This document shows, in pieces, positions 32,275 through 42,530 of a stretch of DNA of 64,000 nucleotides (positions are counted from its first letter, which is position 1; each line of letters opens with the position of its first letter). Position numbers and translations under genes: made by a program. The stretch lies in assembly GCA_022414725.1 (NCBI GenBank), contig CM039464.1:16434444-16498443 (forward strand). The letters run 5' to 3'. The notes beneath the pieces were generated by a model. The model saw nothing but the letters and a program-made list of their open reading frames with translations. It made no database searches and was not told the origin of the DNA. The DNA comes from Microglena sp. YARC. Taxonomy: Eukaryota > Chlorophyta > Chlorophyceae > Chlamydomonadales > Chlamydomonadaceae.

Positions 32275-33835
32275 ATAGTACGGTAGCCCGTGTGGCCGTT
32301 GGCCACCCTCCACCCATCCCACCCAGGCCTTGGGTTCTGGTCTGGGTAACGGGTTTAGTCCTTGAATGTACTCCCCTACCCCACCCTCACCCCTCATCTT
32401 CCCCTTGGCATACACACAGTCAAGATATTTCCACCAACGCATGCCCCCCCTTCACCCCTCACACCCCATCTACACGCTTTCTCTTTCTCCCCCCTCCCCT
32501 CACCCAGTCATTTCCACCCATGATGGGCCACCCTCGATCCTCCCCCCCACCCTCTCTTTCCCGAACCACCGGCACGTATGCGTTATCCCCTTCTCCCTAC
32601 CTCATCCCTTCCACTCCAGCTGTGGGCCTAGATAGTGCAGAAATACAAAGTGGATAAAGAGCAGGCTGCGGATCCAACCTGCCAATAGCTTGCGAAAGCC
32701 GACCCCGCTGAGAATACCGGGCGTGCGCAATCACAAAGCGACATACCTGCATCTTCTTCTCTGCGCGGAACATAGTTGGGTCTGCAGCTGTTGTTTTGAC
32801 CAGGAAATAACAGCCAGTCGTATATCGCAACATGCTAAGCAACCGATGTATCAATGCTTGCAACAATGAAAAGATATTGGATGAGGGGTGCAAGGGCCAT
32901 ATCGCGTAGGGTAGGTAATGCCAGTTGAGGTATGAAGAAATGCAAGTTGAGGTCTGAATAAATAATTGCCTGCCGACCAGACATTGCGTTGGCATGACGT
33001 TGATGCAGAGGATGCTATATTGCGAATTGCGCACGGCAGCCTGCCTCGCAGCATGAGGTTCACGTCTTGCCAGATTATTAACCTGGCGTTTATTTTCAGG
33101 ACTGGTTGCATGAGCTTCCCTCCTGGCCTGGTTGTAAGTCGCGCGCTGCTGTGGGTTAGCAGCATCTGCTCAACGCCGACGCTGGATTGCTTGACTCGAT
33201 CATCGATACAATGAAAAGAGATTGCATAGATAGGATGAGCGGTCCAAGTGCGAGAAATGGAAAGGAAATGGCTGCTCACATCCACTGGGTGCCAAACATG
33301 ACACAATTGATGCACAGGCATGGTGAAAGAGCGCATGCCTGAAATGGATGGTGGCAATGCTCGCAGGCGGAGAAAATAAGCATGGTGACGTGAAGAAATT
33401 GCAATTACTCGCAAGCTGGTGAAATTAATCGTAAGCCCTTTCTGTCCTGCTCTGGCAAGCTCACTTTGAGCGCTGGCTGGCGGTGTTGCGCGCCCTCATG
33501 TCCAGTAGGACCGTTGGCACTCATCATGGAGCATGAGCAGAAAAAAGGCGGAAAGGGAGATGGCGCGCAGGTGTAATCTTGATGCGGAGGATTGGAAGCA
33601 GACCACGAAGGTTTCGAAATTGCAATCGCTCGGAATGGATAAACGCTCAGCATAAGTTGAGCGATCAGAGGAGATTGAGCGCCAAGAATTTGCCATGAGA
33701 AAGGTCGAAGTTGCCTTGAGAAAATTGTGCGGAGAAGATTTTGCTGAGAAGATTTTGAAAATGGCAGTACATAACTAAAATTGTCCGTGTACACCTTCTG
33801 TGCCTCTGCCCCTCGCCTCTGCCAAGATACGATAT
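32275..33835 (-). mobile_element. non-autonomous Helitron-like element H3
   Basis: 3' end near 32275 with a gtggcc-aac-ggccac hairpin and gggctaccgtactat before T. The 5' end is not resolved; 33835 is approximate. Internally, a frame at about 33170-33010 encodes ANPQQRATYNQARREAHATS and further Arg/Ala/Gln-rich repeats, and HAYFLRLRALPPSI occurs near 33380, both homologous to H2 and H6. Confidence 0.55.
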
Positions 33836-33860
33836 TAGTAACTCGCTAATTTAGCCACTA

Positions 33861-34016
33861 CTAGTACATTGCCCGTGTGGCTGGTGGCCACAATTATCCC
33901 CACCCCAATCATACAAAAAGGGCTGGGTTACAGAATGCCACATATGTGTCCTCACCACCCCTCTCATAAATACAGTCATATTTCCCCCACTTCAAATGCT
34001 GACGCATCTGTACCCC

Positions 34017-34047
<31 letters not shown>

Positions 34048-35046
34048 ACATAATCCCCACTCTGCCCAAACCTTGACCCATGCCGGCACGCCCACTCTCA
34101 AATTTGCCTCACCCCTTTACGCACCAACACAAATGTACTTCCCTGCTTCTCCGTTCCCATTAATGTGTCCTCCACTCGGCCACTTTAGCAGTTGGGTTGA
34201 ACAGAAGCGATGATGATGTTTCCAGCTGAGTTCGAAACCGCGCAGACGTTAGGAAATGCGAAGACTTTTGGCAATTGCAAACGAACGTCTGCGCAGTTTC
34301 AGACTCAGCTGGAAACATCGGAATTGCGCGAGAGCAAAGCTGCTTACCTACAGCTTCCTCTTTGCGCGAAGGTACCCGGTTGGACGTGCAAGCTGTTTCC
34401 CGAAAGGTTCTTTGTTCAGTCAACTATGTCACGCACTCGCTACGGCTCAGTGTGAAGATAACCTTATCGTTGCAGGGTGGGAGTGGTGTGGTGTGGGGGG
34501 GAGATCTGCAGGTACTGCAAGCGGTGCAAGAAGGAAGTCGGATGTCGGAAGAACATCGCAGGGTTGCAGGGACTTAAATCGTCCAGTGATACCATGGGCC
34601 TTGCGAGTGTCTTAGCTCGCAGCAAGATGAATGCATCAATAGAGCCTGCAGAAAGGCTGGAGAATGGAAGTCAACTACCTCCAATCACGAATCAGGCGAT
34701 GTGATGGCGAATCAGGCGATGCGATAGCATAATGCGATGATGAATGCAATGCTGAGATGAAGAAACAGGTGCGCGCGCATGAGCCAAGTGAGAGTCAAGG
34801 GCCAGCCGAAGAGGTTTGATTAGCTGCCTGGCGTTTAATCTGCATGCATCGCAGCCCCCATTGATTGAACTTTTCGTTTGCTCATTGGTGTGTAGGGGGG
34901 CGGGTCCCACGGACAATTGTACTGTACGAATTTTCTGGCAGTTCCACGTGGTACGCCACGCCGACGTACTGATATACGCGGTGTACACGGACTCCTGCCA
35001 AAGGTTCAAAATTTTCCATGCCAATGTATGTCTACATATATATAGA
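33861..35046 (-). mobile_element. non-autonomous Helitron-like element H4
   Basis: Minus-strand 5' end TCTATATATATGTAGACATA at 35046 after an A; 3' end with a tgtggc-cacca-gccaca hairpin and cgggcaatgtactag at 33861 before T. Internal: a short inverted repeat pair around 34220-34320 (gtttccagctgagt ... actcagctggaaac), poly-C at 34012-34033 and a CA microsatellite. No protein is recognised. Confidence 0.65.
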
Positions 35047-35058
35047 TGTGTGTATGTA

Positions 35059-35650
35059 CTAGTACATTGCCCGTGTGGCCGGTGGCTACTCCCCAACCAC
35101 CCAGGTCCTTTGGTCTGCTCAGGGTTACAGAAGGGGTCAGGCCCTTGTATGTCCCCCCCCTCCCACCCACCCCTCTCCCCCTTCAAATGCAATCAGTCAA
35201 GACATTTCCCCCTTTGCAGCTAAAAATATGTAATGCATGCCCCCTTCCCTTCCGTAATGTATGCTTCCCCTCCCCCCCGGACCTGCACGATCCCCTACTT
35301 TTCCCTCAATCTTTCTGCCCCCCATCCCATAGCCACACCCCCTGCTCCCCCTGCCCCACACACCTTCCAGCCATCTTACCCCTCGCACAACCCTCCCCTC
35401 CCTCTCCCCCGCATCCACATACACACACAAACACCTCTCTTCCTTCCTCTTACCCTTCACTTAAGCTGTGGCCCCCCAACCCTATCACACACGCATACCA
35501 TTCCAACCCACCCCCAGCCAGACCAACAGTAAAAATCTCTGCTGCTTACTGCCCACACATCATATATACGCACAGAACAAATACACATCCCGTCATCCAC
35601 CTTCATATCTGAGTTGAGATTGAAATCCAAGTTCACACTCTCTATCAATT
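35059..35650 (-). mobile_element. 3' part of Helitron-like element H5
   Basis: 3' end gtagccaccggccacacggg caatgtactag at 35059 before T, only 12 bp from the 5' end of H4. The C-rich tail (to about 35510) is like that of H1-H4. The 5' end was not found; it may lie beyond the ORF at 36.4-38.2 kb, in which case that ORF would be carried by this element. Confidence 0.5.
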
Positions 35651-35654
35651 CCTA

Positions 35655-36360
35655 CCGTGACAGCTGCATCCTCAGCATGCAAATCTCTTCTGCTTGACTT
35701 GCTTGAACCAAATCCGACTTTGCAGCGTCCGCAAGCTGCAGGCAAAAAACAAACAATTAAAATAAATCATGCATATATATAATATATAATAACAGAACCT
35801 GCACATAATTTGAACATAATCTGCACAGAATCTGGACAGAACCTGAACTGATCCTAAATAGAACCTGAACAGATCCTGCATAGAACCTGAACAGAATCTG
35901 GACAGAATCTGAACAGATCTTGCATAGAACCTGAACAGAATCTGAATAAAACCTAAACAGATCAGGACAGAATCTGAACAGACCCTGAAAAGAACCTGAA
36001 CAGAACACAAAAAATAATAACCCACACTCACGTAAACATGCTCACTAATGGAAACAAATTATCCCCCTCCCCCCCCTCCCCCCCCCTCCCCCCCCTACCA
36101 TTCCCCACCCAGTCACAGAAACATGCTCACCCCCACCAATGGAAAAATACAAACCCTCCCACTCATGCCCAGCTCATCTGCTGGGCCAATGCCCTAATCT
36201 GCATCCTCTGCAAATCATTGCCTTGCTCCAAGTTCATGACCCGAACCTGCACATCCTCCAGCGCCATCTGGCACAGCCCCCCCCCCCCCCCCCCCCCCAC
36301 ACCCCCCCCCCCACACACACCACCACCACACACACACACAGACCCACCCATGCCCAGCTC
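35655..36360 (-). CDS. coiled-coil exons downstream of the 36.4-38.2 kb ORF
   Basis: Two exon-like segments. At about 36285-36170, after tgccag, MALEDVQVRVMNLEQ and MQIRALAQQMSWA form a coiled coil. At 35737-35655, after tttgcctgcag, LADAAKSDLVQASQAEEICM runs to a donor-like g/gtaggaatt. The first is a duplicate of the end of the 36.4-38.2 kb ORF (MALKDAQI, NLEQAHEAPGKQIRALAQQL), where the frame has a TAG at 36426-36428. They are probably exons of one minus-strand gene, but the splice path is uncertain. Between them, 35790-36010 is a tandem repeat of cctgaacagaatctg words and 36060-36110 is C-rich. Confidence 0.4.
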
Positions 36361-36425
36361 AACTGCTGGGCCAATGCCCTAATCTGCTTCCCCGGCGCCT
36401 CGTGAGCTTGCTCCAAGTTCTTGAT

Positions 36426-38160
36426 CTAAATCTGCGCATCTTTCAGTGCCATCTGGCAACGATTGAGAGCTTGGCTCTCCTGCTGCATGAGGTCTGACGA
36501 GGCAGGGTATACCTGTTTATACTTATTATTTACCTGTTTTTCCCCTGACGCTGCAGCGTGCCCCGCTTGTGCGCGTGGATGGTGCAGGGAAGGGTAGGCC
36601 TGGTTGTTTTCTCCTTCCGCTGCTGCCTGTCCCGCTTGTGCGCGTGGATGGTGCATGGGAGGGGAGGCCTGGTTGTTTTCTCCTGCCGCTGCTGCGTGTC
36701 CCGCTTGTGTGCGTGGATGGTGCAGGGAAGGGGAGGCCTGGCTGTTTTCTCCTGCCGCTGCTGCCTGTCCCGCTTGTGTGCGTGGATCGTGCAGGGGAGG
36801 GGAGGCCTGGTTGTTTTCTCCTGCCGCTGCTGCTTGTGTGCGTGGATCGTGCAGGGGAGGGGAGGCCTGGTTGTTTTCTCCTGCCGCTGCTGCTGCTGCT
36901 GCTGCTTGTGTGCGTGGATCGTGCAGGGGAGGGGGGGCCTGGTTGTTTTCTCCTGCCGCTGCTGCTGCTGCTGCTTGTGTGCGTGGATCGTGCAGGGGAG
37001 GGGAGGCCTGGTTGTTTTCTCCTGCCGCTGCTGCTGCTTGTGTGCGTGGATCATGCAGGGGAGGGGAGGCCTGGTTGTTTTCTCCTGCCGCTGCTGCATG
37101 TCCCGCTTGTGTTCGTGGATGGTGCAGGGGAGGGAAGGCCTGGTTGTTTTCTCCTGCTGCTGCTGCTGCTGCTGCTGCTTGTGCGCGTGGATTGTGCATG
37201 GGAGGGGAGGCCTGGTTGTTTTCTCCTGCTGCTGCTGCTGCTTCTGCTTGTGCATGCGTCGGATACAATTCAGGGGAGGTCAGGTTTTCCCCCGCTGCCG
37301 CTTGTGTGCGTGGGGCCTGCAGTGCAGGAGTGGCCTCTCTACCATCCGCTGCCCCTCGAGCGTGTGCCGCATTCTCTGACGTGGCTGCCTGCGCCTGCGG
37401 TCGCAGCGGGTGGGGAGGTGGAGAGCTTGGCGAAAGGCCTGCTGCCCGCTGTCGAGTAGAATGCGGGGCCGTGTGGGCTGCCGCTGACTTTTTTTGCGGC
37501 CTTGACTGCAGCCACGAGGGGGGTCCAAGAGGCCCTCCCTGCTTGCGCGTCTCACATGCTGAGGGGGGTGCAGGACCAGCAGGCGAGAGAGCACGGGATG
37601 CTGGAATAGCATTGGACGTCTCTTGGGGTGAGTTCGACTCCAAGAGGGTGTCTGGCTGCGTGAGGTCGATTATTATGATGTCGGACGTGGGGTGGGAGCC
37701 TTGGCTGGGCTCAGGGTCATGACCAGCATTAGGGTCAGGTTTCGTTGTTGGAGTGTGGGAGGTGAGTGGGCCCCTCTGGAGGTTGGCGGAGGGGGGAGCG
37801 TGCCAGCTGGGGGTATGGGTGGGGTTGAGTTGGGATGGGGTAGGGGCGGGATAGGGGCTGAATGGGGTATGGTTGGGGGCGGGATAGAATGGGGCAGCGG
37901 TCACGTTGGAGGAGGCTGGGGGAGGGTCGGGGTCGAGATGGGATGGGGAATTGCGCTCCCATCCTCCAGGCGAAGGGGGAGGGGAGTCATCATCAGGACT
38001 CGGACCCTCCGATACATCATCATCCATCGGTAGGAGGGCGGCGGAGCCAGACCAGCCAGGCTGATGCTTTGCTGCGGGAGTGGACTTCTGCTGCTGCGGG
38101 TGCTGTTGCAGCTGTAGGAACCCTTCCGCTGTTGCTGCTGCTTCTGGAGTGGGTCCTGGA
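36426..38160 (-). CDS. Pro/Ala/Gln-rich protein with SIM-like motif and in-frame minisatellite
   Basis: The open frame starts no later than about 38160, where ccaccaccgtccag/gac could be an acceptor; the frame upstream is translated satellite. Order: Gln/Pro-rich segment, acidic MDDDVSEGPSPDDDSPPPSP, Pro/Thr-rich linker, then SDIIIIDLTQPD at 37688-37653, a good match to the hydrophobic-core-plus-acid form of SUMO-interaction motifs. A basic Pro-rich region follows, then about 12 tandem units of AGENNQASPPLHDPRTQA separated by Ala runs of variable length, and a short coiled-coil start before TAG 36426. Unit length differences are all multiples of three, so the frame survives. No enzymatic domain. 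Nuclear, SUMO-linked scaffolding is a guess. It may lie inside Helitron H5. Confidence 0.5.
36560..37260 (-). repeat. 63-78 bp minisatellite with variable (GCA)n, 12 units
   Basis: Plus-strand units gtgcgtggatcgtgcagggg plus aggggaggcctggttgtttt plus ctcctgccgctgctg, with two to seven CTG triplets. It lies wholly within the 36.4-38.2 kb reading frame and encodes the AGENNQASPP repeats. Confidence 0.95.
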
Positions 38161-38455
38161 CGGTGGTGGGTCCAGGGTGGTGAGTGGATGGTGGTCGGTG
38201 GAGGATGATGGGTGGAGGTTGGTGGGTGGAGGATGGTGGGTGGTGGGTTGAGGGTGGTGAGTGGTGGGTTGAGGGTGGTGGATGGAGGATGGTGGGTGGT
38301 GGGTGGAGGGTGGTGAGTGGGGGGTGGATGATGGTGAGTGGTGGGTGGAGGGTGGTGGGTGGAGGATGGAGGGTGGTGGGTGGAAGGTGGAGGGTGTAGG
38401 ATGGTGGGTGGAGGGTGGTGGGTAAAAGGTGGTGGGTGGTGGGACAACACATCTA
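38160..38455. repeat. (GGTGGGTGGA)n satellite
   Basis: Purine-rich G-run words (ggtgggtggaggatggtggg). The G-rich strand has repeated GGG triplets compatible with G-quadruplexes. It lies upstream of the minus-strand ORF. Confidence 0.9.
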
Positions 38456-38524
38456 GCTTGGAATACGACAATATACTAATAAACAAGTCGAAACAAGTAA
38501 TAAATACGGTTTTCACGGGGTATT

Positions 38525-40230
38525 CCCATTTTGACTCGTCTTAGTCACCAGGAATGACTGTGGCTTTTTTCTGAGAGCCACTGTCTCGCATCTTCTTCTT
38601 CTTGTGTTCCTTAGCAGCTAGAAGGAATAGTTCCCTGTCAGGGATACCAGCAGTCTAGTTCTGGGACTGGGTTTGGGTCCCAGACCCAGGGATACAAGCA
38701 GAGCAACAGCAATGAATACAACACACTAATAAAAAAAGACAAACAGACTGACTGACAAACGAACATACAAACAAAAAGCAGACAGACGAATAGACAAACA
38801 TTCAGACATACAAACAAACAGACAAACAGACATACAAAAAAGCAGACAAACTAACAGACAAACAAACAGGCAAACAAACAGACACACAAAGAGACAAACA
38901 AACAAACAAACAAACAAAGAGACAAACAAGCAGACAGACAGACAGGCAAACAGACAATCAAACAAAAAGACAAACACATAAACGAATATACAAACTAACA
39001 GACAGACAGAAGAAAACAAAAACATACACATAAACAGACAGACAAACATAGAAACAAACAGACAGACGATTAGGCAAACAAACAGACATACAAACATACA
39101 AACAAAAACACAGATAATTAGGCAACAAACAGACAAACAAACAAACAGATATACGAACAGACAAACAAAGACAGAACGCGGTTTAGTTAAATCTATTTCG
39201 GCCACACCTCATGCCGTTGCATTAATTAACAAATCAACAAAGTACGCTTGACTGGATCGGTGCCGACCCGTTGTGGAAGTTGGAATGCGGAAGTAACTGC
39301 ACTACTGTACTTTCTGGCTTGGGCAGTTGACCTCAGGGGTCACTTTCAGTTCTTTCAATTCTGACAAGAGCTGGCTTAGAGCTAGCAAGGTAGCTATCTA
39401 CTTGGGCTGGGCCTGTGCTCTTGCTGGGCCTGTGCGACCCAGGTGCGACCAAGGTGGCGACCCAAGGCAAAAATCACTTACTCGCGGTCGCATTTGTGGC
39501 GACCAAGGGCCGATTAAGCCTTAAAATCGCACACCTGAGCGTCGCACGGTGGTCACCCCTTGGTCGCCGATTTGGCGACGGGTCGCACAAAAAAAAAAAT
39601 TTGAAAACGCCACACTCACCAGGAATGACAAGGCACCATTCTCTTCAGATTTGAATTCAGATTCAGACGCCAAACTTACCAGGAATGACAAGGCACCATT
39701 ATCTTTAAATTTTAAATTCAAATTCAAACGCCAAACTCACCGAGAATGAAAAGGCACCATTATCTTTAATCTTAAATTCAAAATCCAAATGTAAAAGGAA
39801 TGACAAGGACAATTATCTATAAATTATAATTCAAATGCCAAACTCACCAGGAATGACAAGGCTGCTTGGAAAGCCACCGCCTCACATCTTCTTCTTCTCT
39901 TCAAATTTAAATTATAATCAAATGACAAACTCACCAGGAACGACAAGACTGCTTGGAGAGCCACCGCCTCACATCTTCTTCTTGAGCTCCATAAAAGCTA
40001 GGAGGATCATTTTTCATGAGGGACATCAACAGAGCAACAACGATGAATAAAGGTACAAAAAAAGCAAACAAACAAGCAAACAAATGAACGAACAAACAAA
40101 AAAACTAACAAATGGACAAACAAAACACGACATAGACACATCGAACTCACTGAGCATTACAGGTGCTTGGAGAGCCACTGCCTCCTTATCAGTTCCTTAG
40201 CAGCTAGAATGACACATTTCTCGCCAGGGA
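38525..40230 (-). repeat. amplified exon-like module and microsatellites
   Basis: A module of about 100 bp occurs at 38545-38660, 39930-40020 and 40150-40240 (agagccactgcctc, ttccttagcagctaga, and a ccagggacgtc/cagggatacc string), each followed by an (acaa)n-rich tract. Bases 39600-39850 repeat a 65-70 bp unit (actcaccaggaatgacaagg, caccattatcttta). On the minus strand actcaccagg gives cctg/gtgagt, a good splice donor, so these may be multiplied exon ends. Bases 39390-39545 hold many gcgacc words. No intact frame could be assembled. Confidence 0.5.
38725..39180. repeat. (ACAA/ACAG)n microsatellite
   Basis: About 450 bp of imperfect acaaacagac-type tetranucleotides. It encodes a spurious Cys/Leu/Phe-rich minus-strand frame. 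Confidence 0.95.
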
Positions 40231-40264
40231 CGTCTGCCGAGCAATAACGATTAATACAAAGAAA

Positions 40265-40675
40265 CACACAAATAATAACAACCACAACAACAACAACAAC
40301 GACTACAACGACGTTGTCGACAAAAACTACAACGACGTTGTCAACAAGAACGACAACGATGTTGTCAAATAGAACAAGAACAAGAACAACAACATGAACA
40401 ACAACGAGAATAATAAAAACAACAAGAACAAGAACAACAACAACAACGAGAACAACATCAACAACGAGAACAACAACAACAACGAGAACAACAACAACAA
40501 CAACGAGAACAACAACAAGAACAAGGACAAGAACAACAACAGCAACAACAAGAACAAGGACAAGAAGAAGAACAACAACAAGAAGAAGAAGAACAACATG
40601 ATCAACAAGAACAAGAACAAGAACAAGAACAACAATAATAATAATAATAATAATAATAATATCTCCAATGGTGCC
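40265..40675. repeat. (AAC/AAG)n trinucleotide tract
   Basis: Long imperfect aac and aag triplets with a terminal (aat)n. Frames of Asn/Lys or Leu are artefacts of the triplet. Confidence 0.95.
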
Positions 40676-40689
40676 TAATTATTGGCCTT

Positions 40690-41290
40690 TTGGGACAAAC
40701 AGTTTTGACCCATGGACTCCAGTCCAGTGAAAACAAAAAAGTGCTACAAAGTTGCTTAACTACATCACCTCAACATATAAATACTTGGATTTGGGTATGC
40801 TCAGGGTTTGTGAACCAGATGAAGTAAAACCTTTTATTTTTTTCACTATGGGGTTCCCTAATTCAGGACAGATTTTACACAAATGTGGGACAAAGCCAAA
40901 CGCAGTAAATTTTTATTTTTTTGAAAATTGAATTAGGTAGGCCTGTTTTTCACATCTTCCCTTACAAGTCATTGTCAAAGCAGGTTGTGGAAGATACTGT
41001 GCAGGCCGTACGGGCTGTACAAAGCCAAAAATCACTGAGTATTTGCACATTTTGGGCCAATTTAGGAGTCCCTGATTATCTTACAAGCTGCACAGCCGCA
41101 ACTGCATCGTATTGTGTCTTCGTCTTTCCAGCGAAGGGAACGGAATCACTTTCCGAAAAAAATGGAATTTGGCATTTGAAATTTCAAATCCAAATTAAAA
41201 AAAATATTCAAAAAACAATTTTGTTTTCTTTTCTCATCAAACATCCACATCTGAAGTTAGATTTCGATTTGGAATTTTCTCAGGCCTTGA
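40690..41290 (+). repeat. segmental repeat, copy 1 (partner 47835-48410)
   Basis: Shared strings in the same order as the partner include ctccagtccagtgaaaac, cacatcttcccttacaagtc, gtgcaggccgtacgggctgt and aaacatccacatctgaagtt. The matching downstream block is at 45005-45160 here and at 48485-48640 in the partner, so about 3.7 kb (satellite plus transposon) separates the halves in this copy. Confidence 0.8.
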
Positions 41291-41446
41291 CCGAAATGGC
41301 AGGTGGAAGAGAAGGAGCCGAGGGGGTCCAGGTTTAACCTGTACGTGCCCAGGTTTAACCTAGATGTGCCTGGACCCTTTGACCCAAACCTGGATCCTTT
41401 ATAGGTATTCAGGGGATGATTTAGACAAAGCGCTTCGTACTTCGTA

Positions 41447-42198
41447 CTTCGTACTTGGTTCTCAGGCCAAATGTTGAGAATTCTCGTGAGAATTCTCGTG
41501 AGAATTCTCAGGACTCAATTCACGATATTTGACAGTTTGATCAGAATTCTCGCGATAATTTTGACCCGACACTGTTCAACTATGCCGGTTCGGAATAACT
41601 GTTACCCTCTGCATACGAGGCAAACCGTTATAGTCCAGTATTTCGAATATCGAAGAACCTTCCGCGAGATAGCAGACTATTTTCAGGGGCACCCAAGCAA
41701 ATCTACTGTCCGAAACATTGTGAACGAGTACCTAGCGGTTCCGCAGAATGGTCTAATCAAATTAGGGAAGTCGGGCAGTAGGCACCTCAGTCGAATGCTA
41801 ACTGACTTTGCCGCAGAAGAACTCCTAAGCATGATCGAAGAGCACGAGGCTGCTAGCCTTCACGAAATAGCTGACGAGCTGCATAACAGAACCGGCTGCA
41901 TTCCACCGTGGAGCAGGGAAGCTGTGTACTTAGCCTTGGACGAGCTCGGATATTCCTTCGTGAGGGTTACCAAGAGGGCTGCAGAAGGGGATGAATTGAT
42001 CCGTGAAGCCTTCTCCAGCTTCTGTATTGACAACCCAGAATTCTCAGATATGAAGCTCGAAACCAAGATATCTGAGTGGAAATTGTCGAGAATTGTCGAG
42101 AATTTCGAGAAAAATTCTCAGAATTCTCGATTCCCTCGATCAAAATTGTCGAGAATTCTCGGATTTCCAGGCCAAAATTCTCGATTTCAAGTACGAAG
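41447..42198 (+). mobile_element. Tc1/mariner-like element with TA target duplication
   Basis: Terminal inverted repeats CTTCGTACTTG (41447-41457) and CAAGTACGAAG (42188-42198) are flanked by TA at 41445-41446 and 42199-42200; symmetry runs 15 bp including the TA and CG outside. Subterminal regions on both sides hold clustered gagaattctc and gtcgagaattgtcgag words, plausible transposase sites. Length is 752 bp. The only product is the DNA-binding part of a transposase, so the element is non-autonomous. Confidence 0.75.
41582..42070 (+). CDS. transposase N-terminal DNA-binding domains only (Tc1/mariner/IS630 type)
   Basis: From ATG 41582 the frame encodes a helix-turn-helix (YFEYRRTFREIADYF, HPSKSTVRNIVNEYL) then a second winged-helix-like part (EEHEAASLHEIADELHNRTG, WSREAVYLALDELGYSF, VTKRAAEGDELIREAF), the usual paired domains at the start of Tc1/mariner and IS630 transposases. 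The DDE/DDD catalytic core that should follow is missing: after about residue 160 the frame runs into the subterminal repeats and out of the element, to a stop at 42247. The frame also extends upstream to an ATG at 41471, but that part is translated terminal repeat. It could be a remnant, or a DNA-binding repressor if expressed. Confidence 0.7.
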
Positions 42199-42264
42199 TA
42201 CGAGTTTTCGCGGAAACGTTATGTCCAATTCATCCCATCTCAATTGAATTGCTATAACGCAAAC

Positions 42265-42530
42265 CTGGACCCTATGACCAAAAACCTCGACACTTTGACC
42301 CAAACCTGGACACTTTGACCCAAACCTGGACACTTTGACCCAAACCTGGAGGTGCCTACACCCTTTGACCCAAACCTGGACCCTTCGACCCAAACCTGGA
42401 CCCTTTGACCCGAACCTGGACTCTTTGACCCAAACCTGGACCCTTTCACCCAACCCTCGACGTGTCTACACCCTTTGACCCCAACCTGGACCCTTTGACC
42501 CAAACCTAGACCCTTCGACCCAAACAACTT
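42265..42530 (-). repeat. 20-bp satellite (ctttgacccaaacctggacc)n
   Basis: About 12 units of 20 bp, in opposite orientation to the 50-bp satellite that follows. Similar words at 41330-41400 lie on the other side of the transposon. The junction at about 42520-42545 (gacccaaacaactttgtttg) is itself a short palindrome. Confidence 0.9.

Noticed and set aside
36558..37722. Plus-strand Cys/Leu-rich frames of 270-370 codons
   Set aside because: They are antisense shadows of the GCA-repeat region in the minus-strand ORF, which has non-repetitive coding-like flanks.
38726..39205. Cys/Leu/Phe-rich 159-codon membrane-like protein
   Set aside because: It is a translated ACAA/ACAG microsatellite on the minus strand.
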